A stretch of 64,000 nt of DNA. Origin: an uncultured Nocardioidaceae bacterium. Its GTDB lineage: Bacteria > Actinomycetota > Actinomycetes > Propionibacteriales > Nocardioidaceae. Within the stretch, counting starts at the first letter, position 1. The number at the start of each line of letters is the position of its first letter. The notes below the pieces were generated by a model that was not told the origin of the DNA, did no database searches, and saw nothing but the letters and a program-made list of their open reading frames with translations. Positions 1-11,053 of the stretch are shown one piece after another. Location of the stretch: the NCBI GenBank assembly GCA_902805845.1, contig CADCUI010000008.1:62001-126000 (forward strand), written 5' to 3'. The translations under genes and the position numbers were made by a program.

Positions 1-169
1 CCTTGACGGCCGCCACGAACTGCTTGACCACCGGCAGCGCCACGTCGGCCTCGAGCAGCGCGATCCGGATCTCCCGGCCGGTCGCGTCGATGTCCGCGTC
101 CGACAGCCGACCCTTGCCCCGGAGGTTCTTGAAGGTGTCGGCAAGGCGGTCGGAGAGGGTGGCGAACAC
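1..169 (-). CDS. ffh: Signal recognition particle protein Ffh, N-terminal fragment
   Basis: Only the first 56 codons are present; the gene runs off the left edge. The translation starts at GTG (167-169) and reads FATLSDRLADTFKNLRGKG, then SDADIDATGREIRIALLEAD. This is the N-domain opening typical of Ffh, the GTPase that binds signal sequences and 4.5S RNA and docks with FtsY. A GAGGA ribosome-binding site lies about 10 bases upstream. The gene follows glnD on the same strand after about 100 bases. The other half of the targeting pair, ftsY, lies 5 kb away. The G domain and M domain are outside the window. Confidence 0.9.
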   Translation of the reverse strand, partial: MFATLSDRLADTFKNLRGKGRLSDADIDATGREIRIALLEADVALPVVKQFVAAVK

Positions 170-269
170 AGCTAATCGGTCCTCGGGGGTCGTCCGGCGG
201 GCGGGCACACGGTCACGCGGGCGTCACGCGGTGTGAGGCCTCCAGGGTAGCCGCGCAGGGCGAAACGGC

Positions 270-2615
270 TCACCGTGGCCGGTCCTCGTCGAGAACGCCC
301 TCCAGTGCCGTGCGTACGGCGTGCGCGGCCGTGGCCGCCCGCTCGTCGGTCAGGGGACCGGCGCCCGGCTCCTGGACGTAGAAGACGTCGAGGGCCTGGG
401 GGCCGTAGGTGCTCAGGTGGGCCGACCGCACCGCCACGTCGAGTCCCGCGAGCGCGCGGGCGGCCAGGTAGACCACCCCGAGCCGGTCCTCGGTGCGCAC
501 CTCCAGCACCGTGGCCTCCCGGCTGGCGTCATGGCGCACGATCACCGTGGGTGGCAGGCCGCGGGGCCTGGCCCGGATCCGCGCGCCCGGGTCGACGGCC
601 CGCGTCACGACCGCCTGCAGGCGCTGGCACACCAGGGCCGTGTCGACGTCGCGGGCGTCCACGCGCCACCGCGACACGCCCAGCCCGCCGACCGTCCAGG
701 CGCGGGCCGAGCGCACCGACATCCGCAGCAGGCTCAGTGCACCTGCGATGTCGGCCATCAGCCCGACCCGGTCCGCGGCTGCGACGTCCAGCCGCGTCCC
801 GTCCTCCTCGGGTGCGAACTCGACCCGCAGGTGGGCCGGGTCCCGGGTCCCCGCGTCGCCCGCCGCTCCGGGAACAGCGACGTCGGCACCGTCCGCGAGC
901 CTGAAGTCCGGCGGCAGGGTGGCCGCCTCCTCCCCGTCGTGGGAGCTGCCCGGCGTCGGGCCGCGAGCCGGGAAGGCAGCGGGGACGGCAGGTCCCGGCG
1001 TGGCCGCCAGCACCGAGCGGACCCGACGGGCGAGGTCGGTGACCAGCGTCGCCCGCCACGCGGTCCACGCCTGCGGCCCGGTGGCGCGGGCGTCGGCCTC
1101 GGTCAGGGCCTCGAGCAGGTCGAGCGTCGTCACGTCGTGGACCGCCCCCGCGACGGCCTCCACGGTGGCGGGGTCGTCGAGGTCCCTCGTGGTGGCGGTC
1201 TCGGAGAGGAGGAGGTGGCGTCGTACCAACCTCGCCACCGTGCGCTGGTCGTCGGCGTCGAAGCCCATGCGGGCGGCGACCGCCGCGGCGACCGGCTCAC
1301 CCGCCTGCGAGTGGTCGGCGTGACCGCCCTTGCCGATGTCGTGCAGCAGGGCCGCCACCAGCAGCAGGTCCGGCCGCGTCACCCGGCGGATGAGGCCGGC
1401 CGCCTCGATGCAGGTCTCGACGACGTGCCGGTCGACGGTGAAGCGGTGCACCGGCGAGGCGTGCGGCAGCAGCCAGATCCGCCGCCACTCCGGCAGGACG
1501 AGCTCCACCGCGCCGGTCTCGTCGAGGGTCTCCCACACCGCCAGCAATCCCTGCCCGGCGGCGAGCAGCCGGACGAGCAGGTCCCGCGCCTCCGTCGGCC
1601 AGGGCGTCGGCAGCGGCCCCGCGGTGCGCGCGAGCCGTGCGGCCGTCGCGGGGGCGAGCCTCCCTCCCTCCCGGGCCGCGGCGTCCGCCACCCGCAGCAG
1701 GAGCACCGGGTCCCGGGCCGGGTCGGCGCCCCGGTCGAGGACCACCTCGCCGCCCGAGAGCGCCACGCCGGGAGCCAGCGGGACGAGGTCGGGCACCCGC
1801 CCCCGGGTGCCCGACGGCGGCGCGGTGAGGACGTTGTCCACGCGGCTCCAGGTGAGCCGCGACAGATGGGCGGTACGCCGGCCGAGCTGTCGCAGCCGTC
1901 GCTGTGCGCCCTGGTCGTCGGGGAGGCCCAGCCGCTCGGCCAGCGGCCCCCACAGCTCGGGGGTCACGCGGTCGCTGCCCCGGCCGGCGCAGGTCTGCAG
2001 CGCGTCGCGCACGTCGAGGAGCTGGAGGCGGCAGCGTTCCAGGTCGACGTGCGGCACGTCGACGAGCCAGGTCGCCACCAGGGCGTTGAGGACGGTGGCG
2101 TCGCGCAGCCCGCCGGTGGACTCCTTGAGGTCCGGCACCGACGCGTGCGCCAGCTCGCCGACCCGGAGCGACCGCTCGCGCACCAGCTCCCGCACCCGTG
2201 GCAGGTTCGTCCTGGCGTCGCGCCGCCACCGGGACAGCACGTCGGTCCGCAGCCTCAGGGTGACCGCGGGGTCACCGGCGAGGTGACGGGCGTCGAGCAG
2301 CCCCAGCGCGACGCGCACGTCGTCGGCGGCTGCCCCGGTGACCTCGCCCAGCGCCCGGACGGCGTGGTCGACCTTCGCCCCCGCGTCCCACAGCGGGTAC
2401 CACAGCTTCTGCGCCGTCTCCCGGACGTCGACCGCGGCGTCGTGGACCAGGACCACGTCGAGGTCGGAGAACGGCGCCAGCTCACGGCGGCCGTAACCAC
2501 CCACGGCGACCAGCGCGACGCCGGTCTCCGCGACGTCGCCCAGCGCGGACGAGAAGGCCGACCGGCAGAGCCGGTCGGCCTCCTCGCTGCGGACGGCACG
2601 CTCCGCTGCGGTCAC
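270..2615 (-). CDS. glnD: [Protein-PII] nucleotidyltransferase GlnD
   Basis: About 781 residues. It modifies and demodifies the PII protein encoded just upstream, signalling nitrogen status. The nucleotidyltransferase motif GGYGRRELAPFSDLD is at residues 39-53, an HD phosphohydrolase motif (LLHDIGKGGHADHS) at about 423-436, and two ACT-like glutamine-sensing domains fill the last 160 residues. The frame is open further upstream into glnB, but the GTG at 2613-2615 has GAGGAGG five bases before it and gives the usual N-terminus, so that start is chosen. In actinobacteria the homologous enzyme is known to adenylylate rather than uridylylate PII; which is used here cannot be read from sequence. 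It is the last gene of amt-glnB-glnD, 121 bases after glnB. Confidence 0.93.
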   Translation of the reverse strand: MTAAERAVRSEEADRLCRSAFSSALGDVAETGVALVAVGGYGRRELAPFSDLDVVLVHDAAVDVRETAQKLWYPLWDAGAKVDHAVRALGEVTGAAADDVRVALGLLDARHLAGDPAVTLRLRTDVLSRWRRDARTNLPRVRELVRERSLRVGELAHASVPDLKESTGGLRDATVLNALVATWLVDVPHVDLERCRLQLLDVRDALQTCAGRGSDRVTPELWGPLAERLGLPDDQGAQRRLRQLGRRTAHLSRLTWSRVDNVLTAPPSGTRGRVPDLVPLAPGVALSGGEVVLDRGADPARDPVLLLRVADAAAREGGRLAPATAARLARTAGPLPTPWPTEARDLLVRLLAAGQGLLAVWETLDETGAVELVLPEWRRIWLLPHASPVHRFTVDRHVVETCIEAAGLIRRVTRPDLLLVAALLHDIGKGGHADHSQAGEPVAAAVAARMGFDADDQRTVARLVRRHLLLSETATTRDLDDPATVEAVAGAVHDVTTLDLLEALTEADARATGPQAWTAWRATLVTDLARRVRSVLAATPGPAVPAAFPARGPTPGSSHDGEEAATLPPDFRLADGADVAVPGAAGDAGTRDPAHLRVEFAPEEDGTRLDVAAADRVGLMADIAGALSLLRMSVRSARAWTVGGLGVSRWRVDARDVDTALVCQRLQAVVTRAVDPGARIRARPRGLPPTVIVRHDASREATVLEVRTEDRLGVVYLAARALAGLDVAVRSAHLSTYGPQALDVFYVQEPGAGPLTDERAATAAHAVRTALEGVLDEDRPR

Positions 2616-2736
2616 CGGCGCCTCCTCGGGCGCTGTGCCCGTCGCTCGGGACGGGCGGCTGTCACGCCCGGGAGCGACGCCCCCCTGGCGACCACTCCAC
2701 GCTCCGGTGGCCGCGATCCCCTCATCGGGGCGCGAC

Positions 2737-4726
<1,990 letters not shown>

Positions 4727-4775
4727 ACCTCTGGACGGTCGCGGGCTGCGGTCGTGCCCGCTGCTTCCCGTGCCG

Positions 4776-5939
4776 TCAGGCGTCGGTCCCGAGCAGGGCG
4801 TCGACGAACGCCTCGGGCTCGAAGGGCGCGAGGTCGTCGGCGCCCTCGCCCAGCCCGACGAGCTTGACCGGCACCCCGAGCTCGCGCTGCACCGCCACCA
4901 CGATGCCGCCCTTGGCCGAGCCGTCGAGCTTGGTGAGCACGATGCCCGTGACGTCGACGACCTCGGAGAACACCCGCGCCTGGATCATGCCGTTCTGACC
5001 GGTCGTGGCGTCGAGCACGAGGAGCACCTCGTTGACCGGCACCTGCTTCTCCACGACGCGCTTCACCTTGCCGAGCTCGTCCATCAGCCCGGCCTTGTTC
5101 TGCAGCCGGCCGGCGGTGTCGACGAGGACGACGTCGGCCTCCTGCTCGATCCCGGTGCGCACCGCCTCGAACGCGACGCTGGCGGGATCCGAGCCTTCAG
5201 GGCCGCGCACCGTGTCGACGCCCACCCGCTCGCCCCAGGTCGTCAGCTGCTCGGCAGCGGCGGCCCTGAAGGTGTCGGCCGCCCCGAGGACGACCTGCTT
5301 GTCCTCGGCGACGAGCACGCGGGCGAGCTTGCCCACCGTGGTGGTCTTGCCGGTGCCGTTGACCCCGACCACGAGGACGACGGCGGGGCGGCCCCCCGCG
5401 CGTTGAACGGCCAGCGTGCGGTCGAGTGTGGGGTCGATGAGCGTGAGCAGCTCCTCGCGCAGCACCTCGCGGGGTGACGCGGCCTCAGATCCCTCGACCC
5501 GCAACCGGGTACGGAGCCGCTCGACAAGCTGCTGGGTGGGACCGACGCCCACGTCGGCGGTGAGCAGCGTGTCCTCGATCTCCTCCCAGGTGTCCTCGTC
5601 GAGGCGGTCGCGGGACAGCAGCGCGAGCAGCCCGCGACCCAGGGTGCCCTGGGAGCGCGAGAGCCGCTGCCGGAGACGGACGAGCCGGCCGGCGGTTCCC
5701 TCCGGCCGCTCCAGCGTCGGGGTGACGGTGGCCGGCGGAACCTCGACCGTGGGCGGCTCGACGGTGGGCGGCGCGGCGGTCGCGCCAGTGCGGTCCTGCG
5801 GTGGGGCGATGGTGCCGGCGCCACCTCGGCCCCGCAGCCGGGATCGACGTACGCCGGCGCCGACGAGGCCGGCGACGAGCGCAACGAGAAGGACCCCGAT
5901 CGCGATGACCAGGTAGAAGAACTCACCCACGGCGGCCAT
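4776..5939 (-). CDS. ftsY: Signal recognition particle receptor FtsY
   Basis: 387 residues. It is the membrane-associated SRP receptor GTPase that partners Ffh in co-translational targeting. Residues 5-30 form a transmembrane helix (FFYLVIAIGVLLVALVAGLV), followed by a Pro/Thr-rich linker of about 70 residues in place of the acidic A domain of E. coli. The NG domain follows, with the P-loop GVNGTGKTTTVGKLA, the DTAGR motif (VLVDTAGRLQN) and the closing TKLDGSAKGG. The ATG at 5937-5939 begins MAAVGEFF. The gene ends about 240 bases from the amt start. An N-terminal membrane anchor is usual for actinobacterial FtsY. Confidence 0.95.
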   Translation of the reverse strand: MAAVGEFFYLVIAIGVLLVALVAGLVGAGVRRSRLRGRGGAGTIAPPQDRTGATAAPPTVEPPTVEVPPATVTPTLERPEGTAGRLVRLRQRLSRSQGTLGRGLLALLSRDRLDEDTWEEIEDTLLTADVGVGPTQQLVERLRTRLRVEGSEAASPREVLREELLTLIDPTLDRTLAVQRAGGRPAVVLVVGVNGTGKTTTVGKLARVLVAEDKQVVLGAADTFRAAAAEQLTTWGERVGVDTVRGPEGSDPASVAFEAVRTGIEQEADVVLVDTAGRLQNKAGLMDELGKVKRVVEKQVPVNEVLLVLDATTGQNGMIQARVFSEVVDVTGIVLTKLDGSAKGGIVVAVQRELGVPVKLVGLGEGADDLAPFEPEAFVDALLGTDA

Positions 5940-6002
5940 CCAACCAGACGCCGGAAAGGCCTGGCCGGGGCCCGACGCCCGTCAGTGACGCGGCCGGAGG
6001 CA

Positions 6003-6188
6003 CTATCGGACGCCGGAGTCCTCGCGCTGTCGGGCCAGAGTCGGCAGCGCCTCGACGCCCCGCTCCAGCACGTCGCCGACCCACGGAGCCCCGGGGACGC
6101 CGTGGCCGCGTCGCGGAAAGGCGACGTAGGCGGTCACGACCCCCGCGAGAAGCAGGATGACGACCATGGACAAGACGATCCAGAACAC
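6003..6188 (-). CDS. Small single-pass membrane protein, unknown function
   Basis: A predicted protein of about 61 residues starting FWIVLSMVVILLLAGVVTAYV, i.e. one N-terminal transmembrane helix, followed by a short polar tail (FPRRGHGVPGAPWVGDVLER). The GTG at 6186-6188 is preferred because CGGGAG lies seven bases upstream. An in-frame ATG at 6266 would add 26 Pro/Ala/Ser residues and has no ribosome-binding site. It sits between ftsY and the thioesterase-smc pair. I do not recognise a family; a membrane peptide of unknown role is all that can be said. Confidence 0.6.
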   Translation of the reverse strand: MFWIVLSMVVILLLAGVVTAYVAFPRRGHGVPGAPWVGDVLERGVEALPTLARQREDSGVR

Positions 6189-6341
6189 TGCAGCACTCCC
6201 GGAGGCGGACGGCTCCGGCGCGGATCGCGCCGGGACTGTGGGCCGCGAGCCGACCCACCCCTCCACTGTGCCACCGTTGACCGCGGTTCAACCCGGCTTC
6301 CGCTGATGACGTGAGCCGGCTCACGCCGGAGCGGGGTCAGC

Positions 6342-6821
6342 TCAGCCGCTGCCCGTTGTCGGCTGCTCCTGCAGCAGCGCCGAGGCGACCCGGCGAATGG
6401 CGTCGGGGACCGGGACGACAGCACGGCTGCCGTCGTTGCGGCGTCCCGCCTCGGTGTTGTCCACGTAGACGTGCACGAACCTGCCCTCGGCGCACGCGGC
6501 CTGGTCGTCGCTCGTGTCCCCCTGGAAGAGCCCGATCCGGTAGACGACAGAGGACGTCCCGACCTTCTCGGCCACCAGACCCAGGTCGACGGGGGCAGGG
6601 AAGCCCATCTCGCGGAAGTACCGGCACGACACCTCGGCGACGATCCCGATCGCGGGCAGCGAGCGGATGGGGAGCGAGGTGGCTTCCAGCAGGTGGGCGT
6701 TGACCGCGGTGTCGATGAGCTCGAAGTAGCGGGCGTTGTTCATGTGCCCGTAGACGTCGTCGTCGGCCCACCGGGTGGTGACGGTCCGCCAGGCGACGTA
6801 GTCGGCCCGGGTCGGGATCAC
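6342..6821 (-). CDS. Acyl-CoA thioesterase, hotdog fold (4HBT family)
   Basis: 159 residues, the usual size of a single-domain 4-hydroxybenzoyl-CoA thioesterase-like protein that hydrolyses acyl-CoA thioesters. The characteristic motif is WADDDVYGHMNNARYFELID, with the catalytic-type Asp followed by GHMNN. Start GTG at 6819-6821 overlaps the smc stop codon (GTGA), so the gene is coupled to smc. The substrate cannot be deduced. The linkage to smc looks like operon convenience rather than shared function. Confidence 0.85.
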   Translation of the reverse strand: MIPTRADYVAWRTVTTRWADDDVYGHMNNARYFELIDTAVNAHLLEATSLPIRSLPAIGIVAEVSCRYFREMGFPAPVDLGLVAEKVGTSSVVYRIGLFQGDTSDDQAACAEGRFVHVYVDNTEAGRRNDGSRAVVPVPDAIRRVASALLQEQPTTGSG

Positions 6822-9800
6822 GCCGGCTCGGCCTCGCGCAACCGCTGGCTGATGACCGTGGAGACCCCGTCACCGCGCATCGTGACGCCGTACAGCGCGT
6901 CGCCGATCTCCATCGTCCGCTTCTGGTGCGTGATGACGAGGAGCTGGCTGTTCTCCCGGAGCTCCTCGTAGATCTCCAGCAGCCGCCCGAGGTTCGTGTC
7001 GTCGAGTGCCGCCTCCACCTCGTCGAGGATGTAGAAGGGCGACGGACGCGCCTTGAACAACGAGACCAGGAACGCGACCGCGACCAGGGACCGCTCGCCG
7101 CCGGAGAGCAGCGACAGCCGCTTGACCTTCTTGCCGGGCGGTCGGGCCTCGACCTCGATCCCGGTGGTGAGCAGGTTCGCGGGGTCGGTCAGGACGAGCC
7201 GTCCTTCGCCGCCGGGGAACAGCCGCGCGAAGACCTGGTCGAACGCCACGCGGACGTCCTCCCACGCCTCGGCGAAGACCTGCTCGACCCGCTCGTCGAC
7301 CTCCTTGACGATGTCGAGCAGGTCGCGGCGGGTACGCCGGAGGTCCTCGAGCTGCTCGGTGAGGAACCGGTGACGCTCCTCGAGGGCGGAGAACTCCTCC
7401 AGCGCCAACGGGTTGACCTTGCCCAGCATCGCCAGCGACCGCTCGGCGGCCTTGAGGCGCTTCTGCTGCTCCTCACGGTCGAAGGCCACCGGCTCGGCGG
7501 GCTGGGGAACCCCCTGCTCGTCGGCGACGAGCACGGGCACGGGAAGGTGTGGCCCGAAGTCGGTGACAAGGGTGTTGCTGTCGAGCCCCAGCTCCTCGAG
7601 CGCGCGCTCCTCGAGCTGCTCCAGGCGCATCCGCTGCTGGGTCCTGGCCATCTCGTCACGGTGCACGCTGGTGACCAGCTCGCCGAGCTCGGCCTCGAGC
7701 TCCCGGAGGCGGGCGCGGAGGGCGATCAGCTCCGCCTCCCTCGTCCGCCGGCTCGCCTCGACCGCGGTCCGCTGGTCGGCCGCAGCGGTGAGGGACTGCT
7801 CGAGCCGCGTCAGCACCTCCGCGACGCCGTGCGCGACGGCGGTGGCCACCGCACCCTCGCGGCGCACCCGCTCGCGGTCGGCGAGCGCCCGGGCCCGCGC
7901 GTCGCGCTCCTGCTCGGCTGCGCGCACCAGGGCGTCGGCACGCCCGGCCACGGCGCGGGCGCGCTCCTCCGCGGTGCGCAGCGCCAGCCGGGCCTCGGTC
8001 TCCGCGGCCCGAGCGGCCCGAGCCGCGTCGGCCAGCTGCTCGCGCAGGTCGGTGACCGGCTCGTCCTCCTCGGGACGCGCCACCGCCGTCAGCCGCTCCT
8101 CGAGCTCGGCGAGCCCCGCCAGCTCCGCCTCGCGTGCCTGCTCGGCCATCGCGATGGCGCGGTCGAGCCGCTCGGCCTCGCCCTTGGCGGAGCGGGCCAG
8201 GGAGCCGTACTGGGCGAGCTCCTCGGCGATCGCAGCGAGCGTGGCGTCGGACTCGTGGAGCTTGGCCAGCGCGACGTCGACCCGCTGCTGGGCCTCGTGC
8301 CGCTCCTGTTCGAGGCGGGCCAGCTCGAAGGCCAGCCGCTCGCCGCTGTGCGTCACGGCCGTGAGCTGCTCGGTGGCCTCGTCGACCGCCGCCTGCACCT
8401 CGAGCAGGCTGGGTGCCGAGGCCGAGCCGCCGGCGGCCACGGAGGCACCCACCAGGTCGCCGTCGCGGGTGGCAGCCACCAGGTCGGGGTGCGCGCCGAC
8501 GAGGCGGCGTGCCTCGTGGAGGTCCGCAACGACGGCGACACGGTCGAGCACGTCGGCCAGGGACGCCCGCAGCGGCTGCGGAACGTCGACGACGTCGACG
8601 GCGTACCGGCCGCCGTCGGGCAGCGCCGGCCAGTCCGCGCGCGTCGAGGCGGGCCGCGGCGAGGTCGTGCCCAGGAGCAGCCCCGCGCGCCCGAGGTCCC
8701 CCTCGCGCAGCCGGGTGATCGCCGCCACCGCGTTGTCGACACCGTCGAGCGCCACCGCGTCGGCGACCGAGCCCAGCGCCGCTGCCACGGCGGCCTCGTA
8801 GCCCGGCTCGACCGTCACCAGCGCCGCGACGGACCCCAGCATTCCCGAGACCGGCTCGGCAGCGGCCAGCAGCGAACCGGCGCCGTCCTTGCGGTTCAGC
8901 CCGAGCTCGAGCGCCTCGCGGCGAGCCGTGAGCATCGTGCGCTCCCGCTCCACCCCTTGGGCCTCCTCGCGGGCCTTCGCGAGCCGCTCCTCCACGTCGT
9001 GAGAGACCGAGACGGCTCCCTCGTGCTCGGCGTCGAGCCCCTCCTCGCCGGCGTCCAGGCCGGCGATGCGGGTCTCGAGCGCCGTGAAGTCACGCTCCGC
9101 CCGCTCCATGCGGGCAACGGCCTCCCGGCGCGCGAGCGCCAGCCGACCGAGCTCGTCCTCGGCTGCGGTCGCCCGGCTGCGCTTGGTGTTGACCTGTCCT
9201 TGCAGCCGCGCGAGCCCCTCCCGCCGGTCGGCGGCTGCCCGGTGCAGCGTGGTGACCCGGCGCTCCTCGTCGACCTGCTCCTGCTCCGCCTGCTGCCGCG
9301 CGAGGAGCGCGCTCTCGAGGCCGGACCGGTGCCTCTCCACCTCGACGTTGATCGCCTGCTCCTGCGCCCGCGCCGCCTGGGCCTGGGCGAGGAGCTCCTC
9401 GGGGTCGCGACCGGCGGGCACCTCCGGCTCCGCGGCAGCGTTGCGGATCCGCTCGGCCGCGAGCCCGGCAGTGCCGTGGAGCCGGTCCCGCACTGCCGCC
9501 AGCCCGAACCACGTCTCCTGGGCCCGCGCCAGCGCCGGCAGGTCGTCCCTGAGCGCGGCCTCCAGCCGGCCCTCGGCCAGCCGGGCCGCCTCCACGGCGG
9601 TCTCGACCTCCTGGCGGCGCTGGAGCAGCAGCGACTCGTCGGCGAGCTCCTGCTCCAAGGTGGTCCGGACGGTGACCAGCTCGTCGGCCAGGAGACGCGC
9701 CCGGGCGTCACGCACGTCAGCCTGGACGACGGCAGCGCGGCGGGCGACCTCCGCCTGCCGGCCGAGCGGCTTGAGCTGGCGGCGGATCTCGCTGAGCAGG

Positions 9801-10378
9801 TCACCGAGACGGGTCAGGTTGCCCTCGGTCGACTCGAGCTTCCGCAGCGCCTTCTCCTTGCGCTTGCGGTGCTTGAGCACTCCGGCAGCCTCCTCGACGA
9901 AGCCGCGGCGGTCCTCGGGAGTGGCACGGAGGATCGAGTCGAGCTGGCCCTGGCCGACGATGACGTGCATCTCCCGGCCGATCCCGGAGTCGGACAGCAG
10001 CTCCTGGACGTCGAGCAGCCGGCAGGCCCGGCCGTTGATGGCGTACTCCGAGCCGCCGTTGCGGAACATGGTCCGGCTGATCGTGACCTCGGAGTAGTCG
10101 ATCGGCAGCGCGCCGTCGGCGTTGTCGATCGTCAGCGCCACCTCGGCCCGCCCCAGCGGCGGCCGTCCCGCCGTACCGGCGAAGATGACGTCCTCCATCT
10201 TGCCGCCGCGCAGGCTCTTGGCCCCCTGCTCGCCCATGACCCAGGCGAGCGCGTCGACGACGTTGGACTTCCCGGAGCCGTTGGGCCCGACGATGCAGGT
10301 GATGCCCGGCTCGAGGTCGAGCGTCGTCGCCGAGGCGAAGGACTTGAAGCCACGGACGGTCAGGCTCTTCAGGTACAC
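6818..10378 (-). CDS. smc: Chromosome segregation protein SMC
   Basis: About 1186 residues. It is the ATPase core of the condensin-like complex that organises and segregates the chromosome. The N-terminal Walker A is at residues 31-38 (GPNGSGKSN) after VYLKSLTVRGFKSFAS. Two long Ala/Glu/Arg-rich coiled coils flank a hinge near residues 490-660. The C-terminus carries the ABC signature LSGGERSLVAVAFLVSLF and Walker B with D-loop (FYILDEVEAALDD). The frame continues eight codons upstream, but GTG at 10376-10378 has AGGAGG four bases before it and gives the conserved VYLKSL start. A large antisense frame covers the same DNA and is not a gene. Confidence 0.96.
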   Translation of the reverse strand: MYLKSLTVRGFKSFASATTLDLEPGITCIVGPNGSGKSNVVDALAWVMGEQGAKSLRGGKMEDVIFAGTAGRPPLGRAEVALTIDNADGALPIDYSEVTISRTMFRNGGSEYAINGRACRLLDVQELLSDSGIGREMHVIVGQGQLDSILRATPEDRRGFVEEAAGVLKHRKRKEKALRKLESTEGNLTRLGDLLSEIRRQLKPLGRQAEVARRAAVVQADVRDARARLLADELVTVRTTLEQELADESLLLQRRQEVETAVEAARLAEGRLEAALRDDLPALARAQETWFGLAAVRDRLHGTAGLAAERIRNAAAEPEVPAGRDPEELLAQAQAARAQEQAINVEVERHRSGLESALLARQQAEQEQVDEERRVTTLHRAAADRREGLARLQGQVNTKRSRATAAEDELGRLALARREAVARMERAERDFTALETRIAGLDAGEEGLDAEHEGAVSVSHDVEERLAKAREEAQGVERERTMLTARREALELGLNRKDGAGSLLAAAEPVSGMLGSVAALVTVEPGYEAAVAAALGSVADAVALDGVDNAVAAITRLREGDLGRAGLLLGTTSPRPASTRADWPALPDGGRYAVDVVDVPQPLRASLADVLDRVAVVADLHEARRLVGAHPDLVAATRDGDLVGASVAAGGSASAPSLLEVQAAVDEATEQLTAVTHSGERLAFELARLEQERHEAQQRVDVALAKLHESDATLAAIAEELAQYGSLARSAKGEAERLDRAIAMAEQAREAELAGLAELEERLTAVARPEEDEPVTDLREQLADAARAARAAETEARLALRTAEERARAVAGRADALVRAAEQERDARARALADRERVRREGAVATAVAHGVAEVLTRLEQSLTAAADQRTAVEASRRTREAELIALRARLRELEAELGELVTSVHRDEMARTQQRMRLEQLEERALEELGLDSNTLVTDFGPHLPVPVLVADEQGVPQPAEPVAFDREEQQKRLKAAERSLAMLGKVNPLALEEFSALEERHRFLTEQLEDLRRTRRDLLDIVKEVDERVEQVFAEAWEDVRVAFDQVFARLFPGGEGRLVLTDPANLLTTGIEVEARPPGKKVKRLSLLSGGERSLVAVAFLVSLFKARPSPFYILDEVEAALDDTNLGRLLEIYEELRENSQLLVITHQKRTMEIGDALYGVTMRGDGVSTVISQRLREAEPA

Positions 10379-10548
10379 GTGGCCTCCTCTCCGCGCCTGC
10401 ACCGCACCGAGGGAGCAAGCACGTCAGCGCCGCCGACCCTACCGGCGGCGCTGCCCGTCGTCGGGCAACCCGCCCGCGCGTCCCCCGGGGTGTCGCCCGG
10501 GGGGCACGGGCCATGTCGCCCGGCCGGGCCGCCCCTCAACCCCCGGCC

Positions 10549-10714
10549 GAGTCGGCGCCAATGCACGCGTCAGCCCCGCCGAGTCGGCGCCAATGCACGC
10601 GTCAGCCCCGCCGAGTCGGCGCCAATGCACGCGGCGGTGCCGACGTACGCCTGCCGCCGGCGTGCACAAGCGCCGACTCGGCACGGTTCAGGCGTGCACA
10701 AGCGCCGACTCGGC
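10549..10714. repeat. Intergenic 32-bp-period repeat cluster, locus A (five copies)
   Basis: The 360-base gap between smc and the upstream small gene contains no convincing coding region. It holds three direct copies of a 21-base core (GAGTCGGCGCCAATGCACGC plus G) at 10549, 10581 and 10613. Two inverted copies follow at 10660-10682 and 10692-10714. In the inverted copies the centre triplet is changed: on their own strand they read GAGTCGGCGCTTGTGCACGC. Spacing is exactly 32 bases within both blocks. The direct and inverted arms can fold into a long hairpin. The same element recurs at 59409-59462. Confidence 0.9.
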
Positions 10715-10738
10715 GGGAGGGGTGGAGCAGGCAGCGCC

Positions 10739-10951
10739 TCAGGCGGGCTGCATCTGGTCCGGCACGGTGAGGAGGCTCTCGGCAGTCAGCGCGCCGAGGG
10801 ACGCCGCGAGCGCGTCGTTCTCGGCCTCGAGCCGCGAGAGCCGCGTCTCGAGGTCGGCCACGAGCTGTCGGAGGCGGCGGTTCTCGCCGGCGAGGGAGGC
10901 GACGACCCGAGGGTCGGTCTGGTTGAGGTAACCGACGAGGGCCTTCGCCAT
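10739..10951 (-). CDS. Small coiled-coil protein, unknown function
   Basis: 70 residues beginning MAKALVGYLNQTDPRVVASL, then a Leu/Arg/Glu heptad-like helix (ENRRLRQLVADLETRLSRLE) predicted to form a coiled coil. ATG at 10949-10951 follows CCGGAGGACACACAG, a good ribosome-binding site. It lies between mutM and the repeat cluster upstream of smc, all on the minus strand. No family is recognised. The coiled coil suggests self-association or partner binding; nothing more can be supported. Confidence 0.65.
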   Translation of the reverse strand: MAKALVGYLNQTDPRVVASLAGENRRLRQLVADLETRLSRLEAENDALAASLGALTAESLLTVPDQMQPA

Positions 10952-11053
10952 CTGTGTGTCCTCCGGTGAACTGTCAGGACGCGCTCGTCTTGCGGTGGCG
11001 TCAGCCGGGTGCGGGGGGTCGTCTCTCAGGGTCTCACGGCGCCGCGAGGACGG

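Noticed and set aside
10549-10714. CRISPR array
   Set aside because: Repeat cores are about 21 bases with 9-11-base spacers that are themselves partly conserved, copies invert within the cluster, and no cas genes are nearby.
6926-10969. A 1347-codon open frame on the plus strand opposite smc
   Set aside because: It is the antisense of a clear SMC gene. Long antisense frames are expected at this GC content, and its translation is low-complexity Arg/Gly/Leu without any domain.
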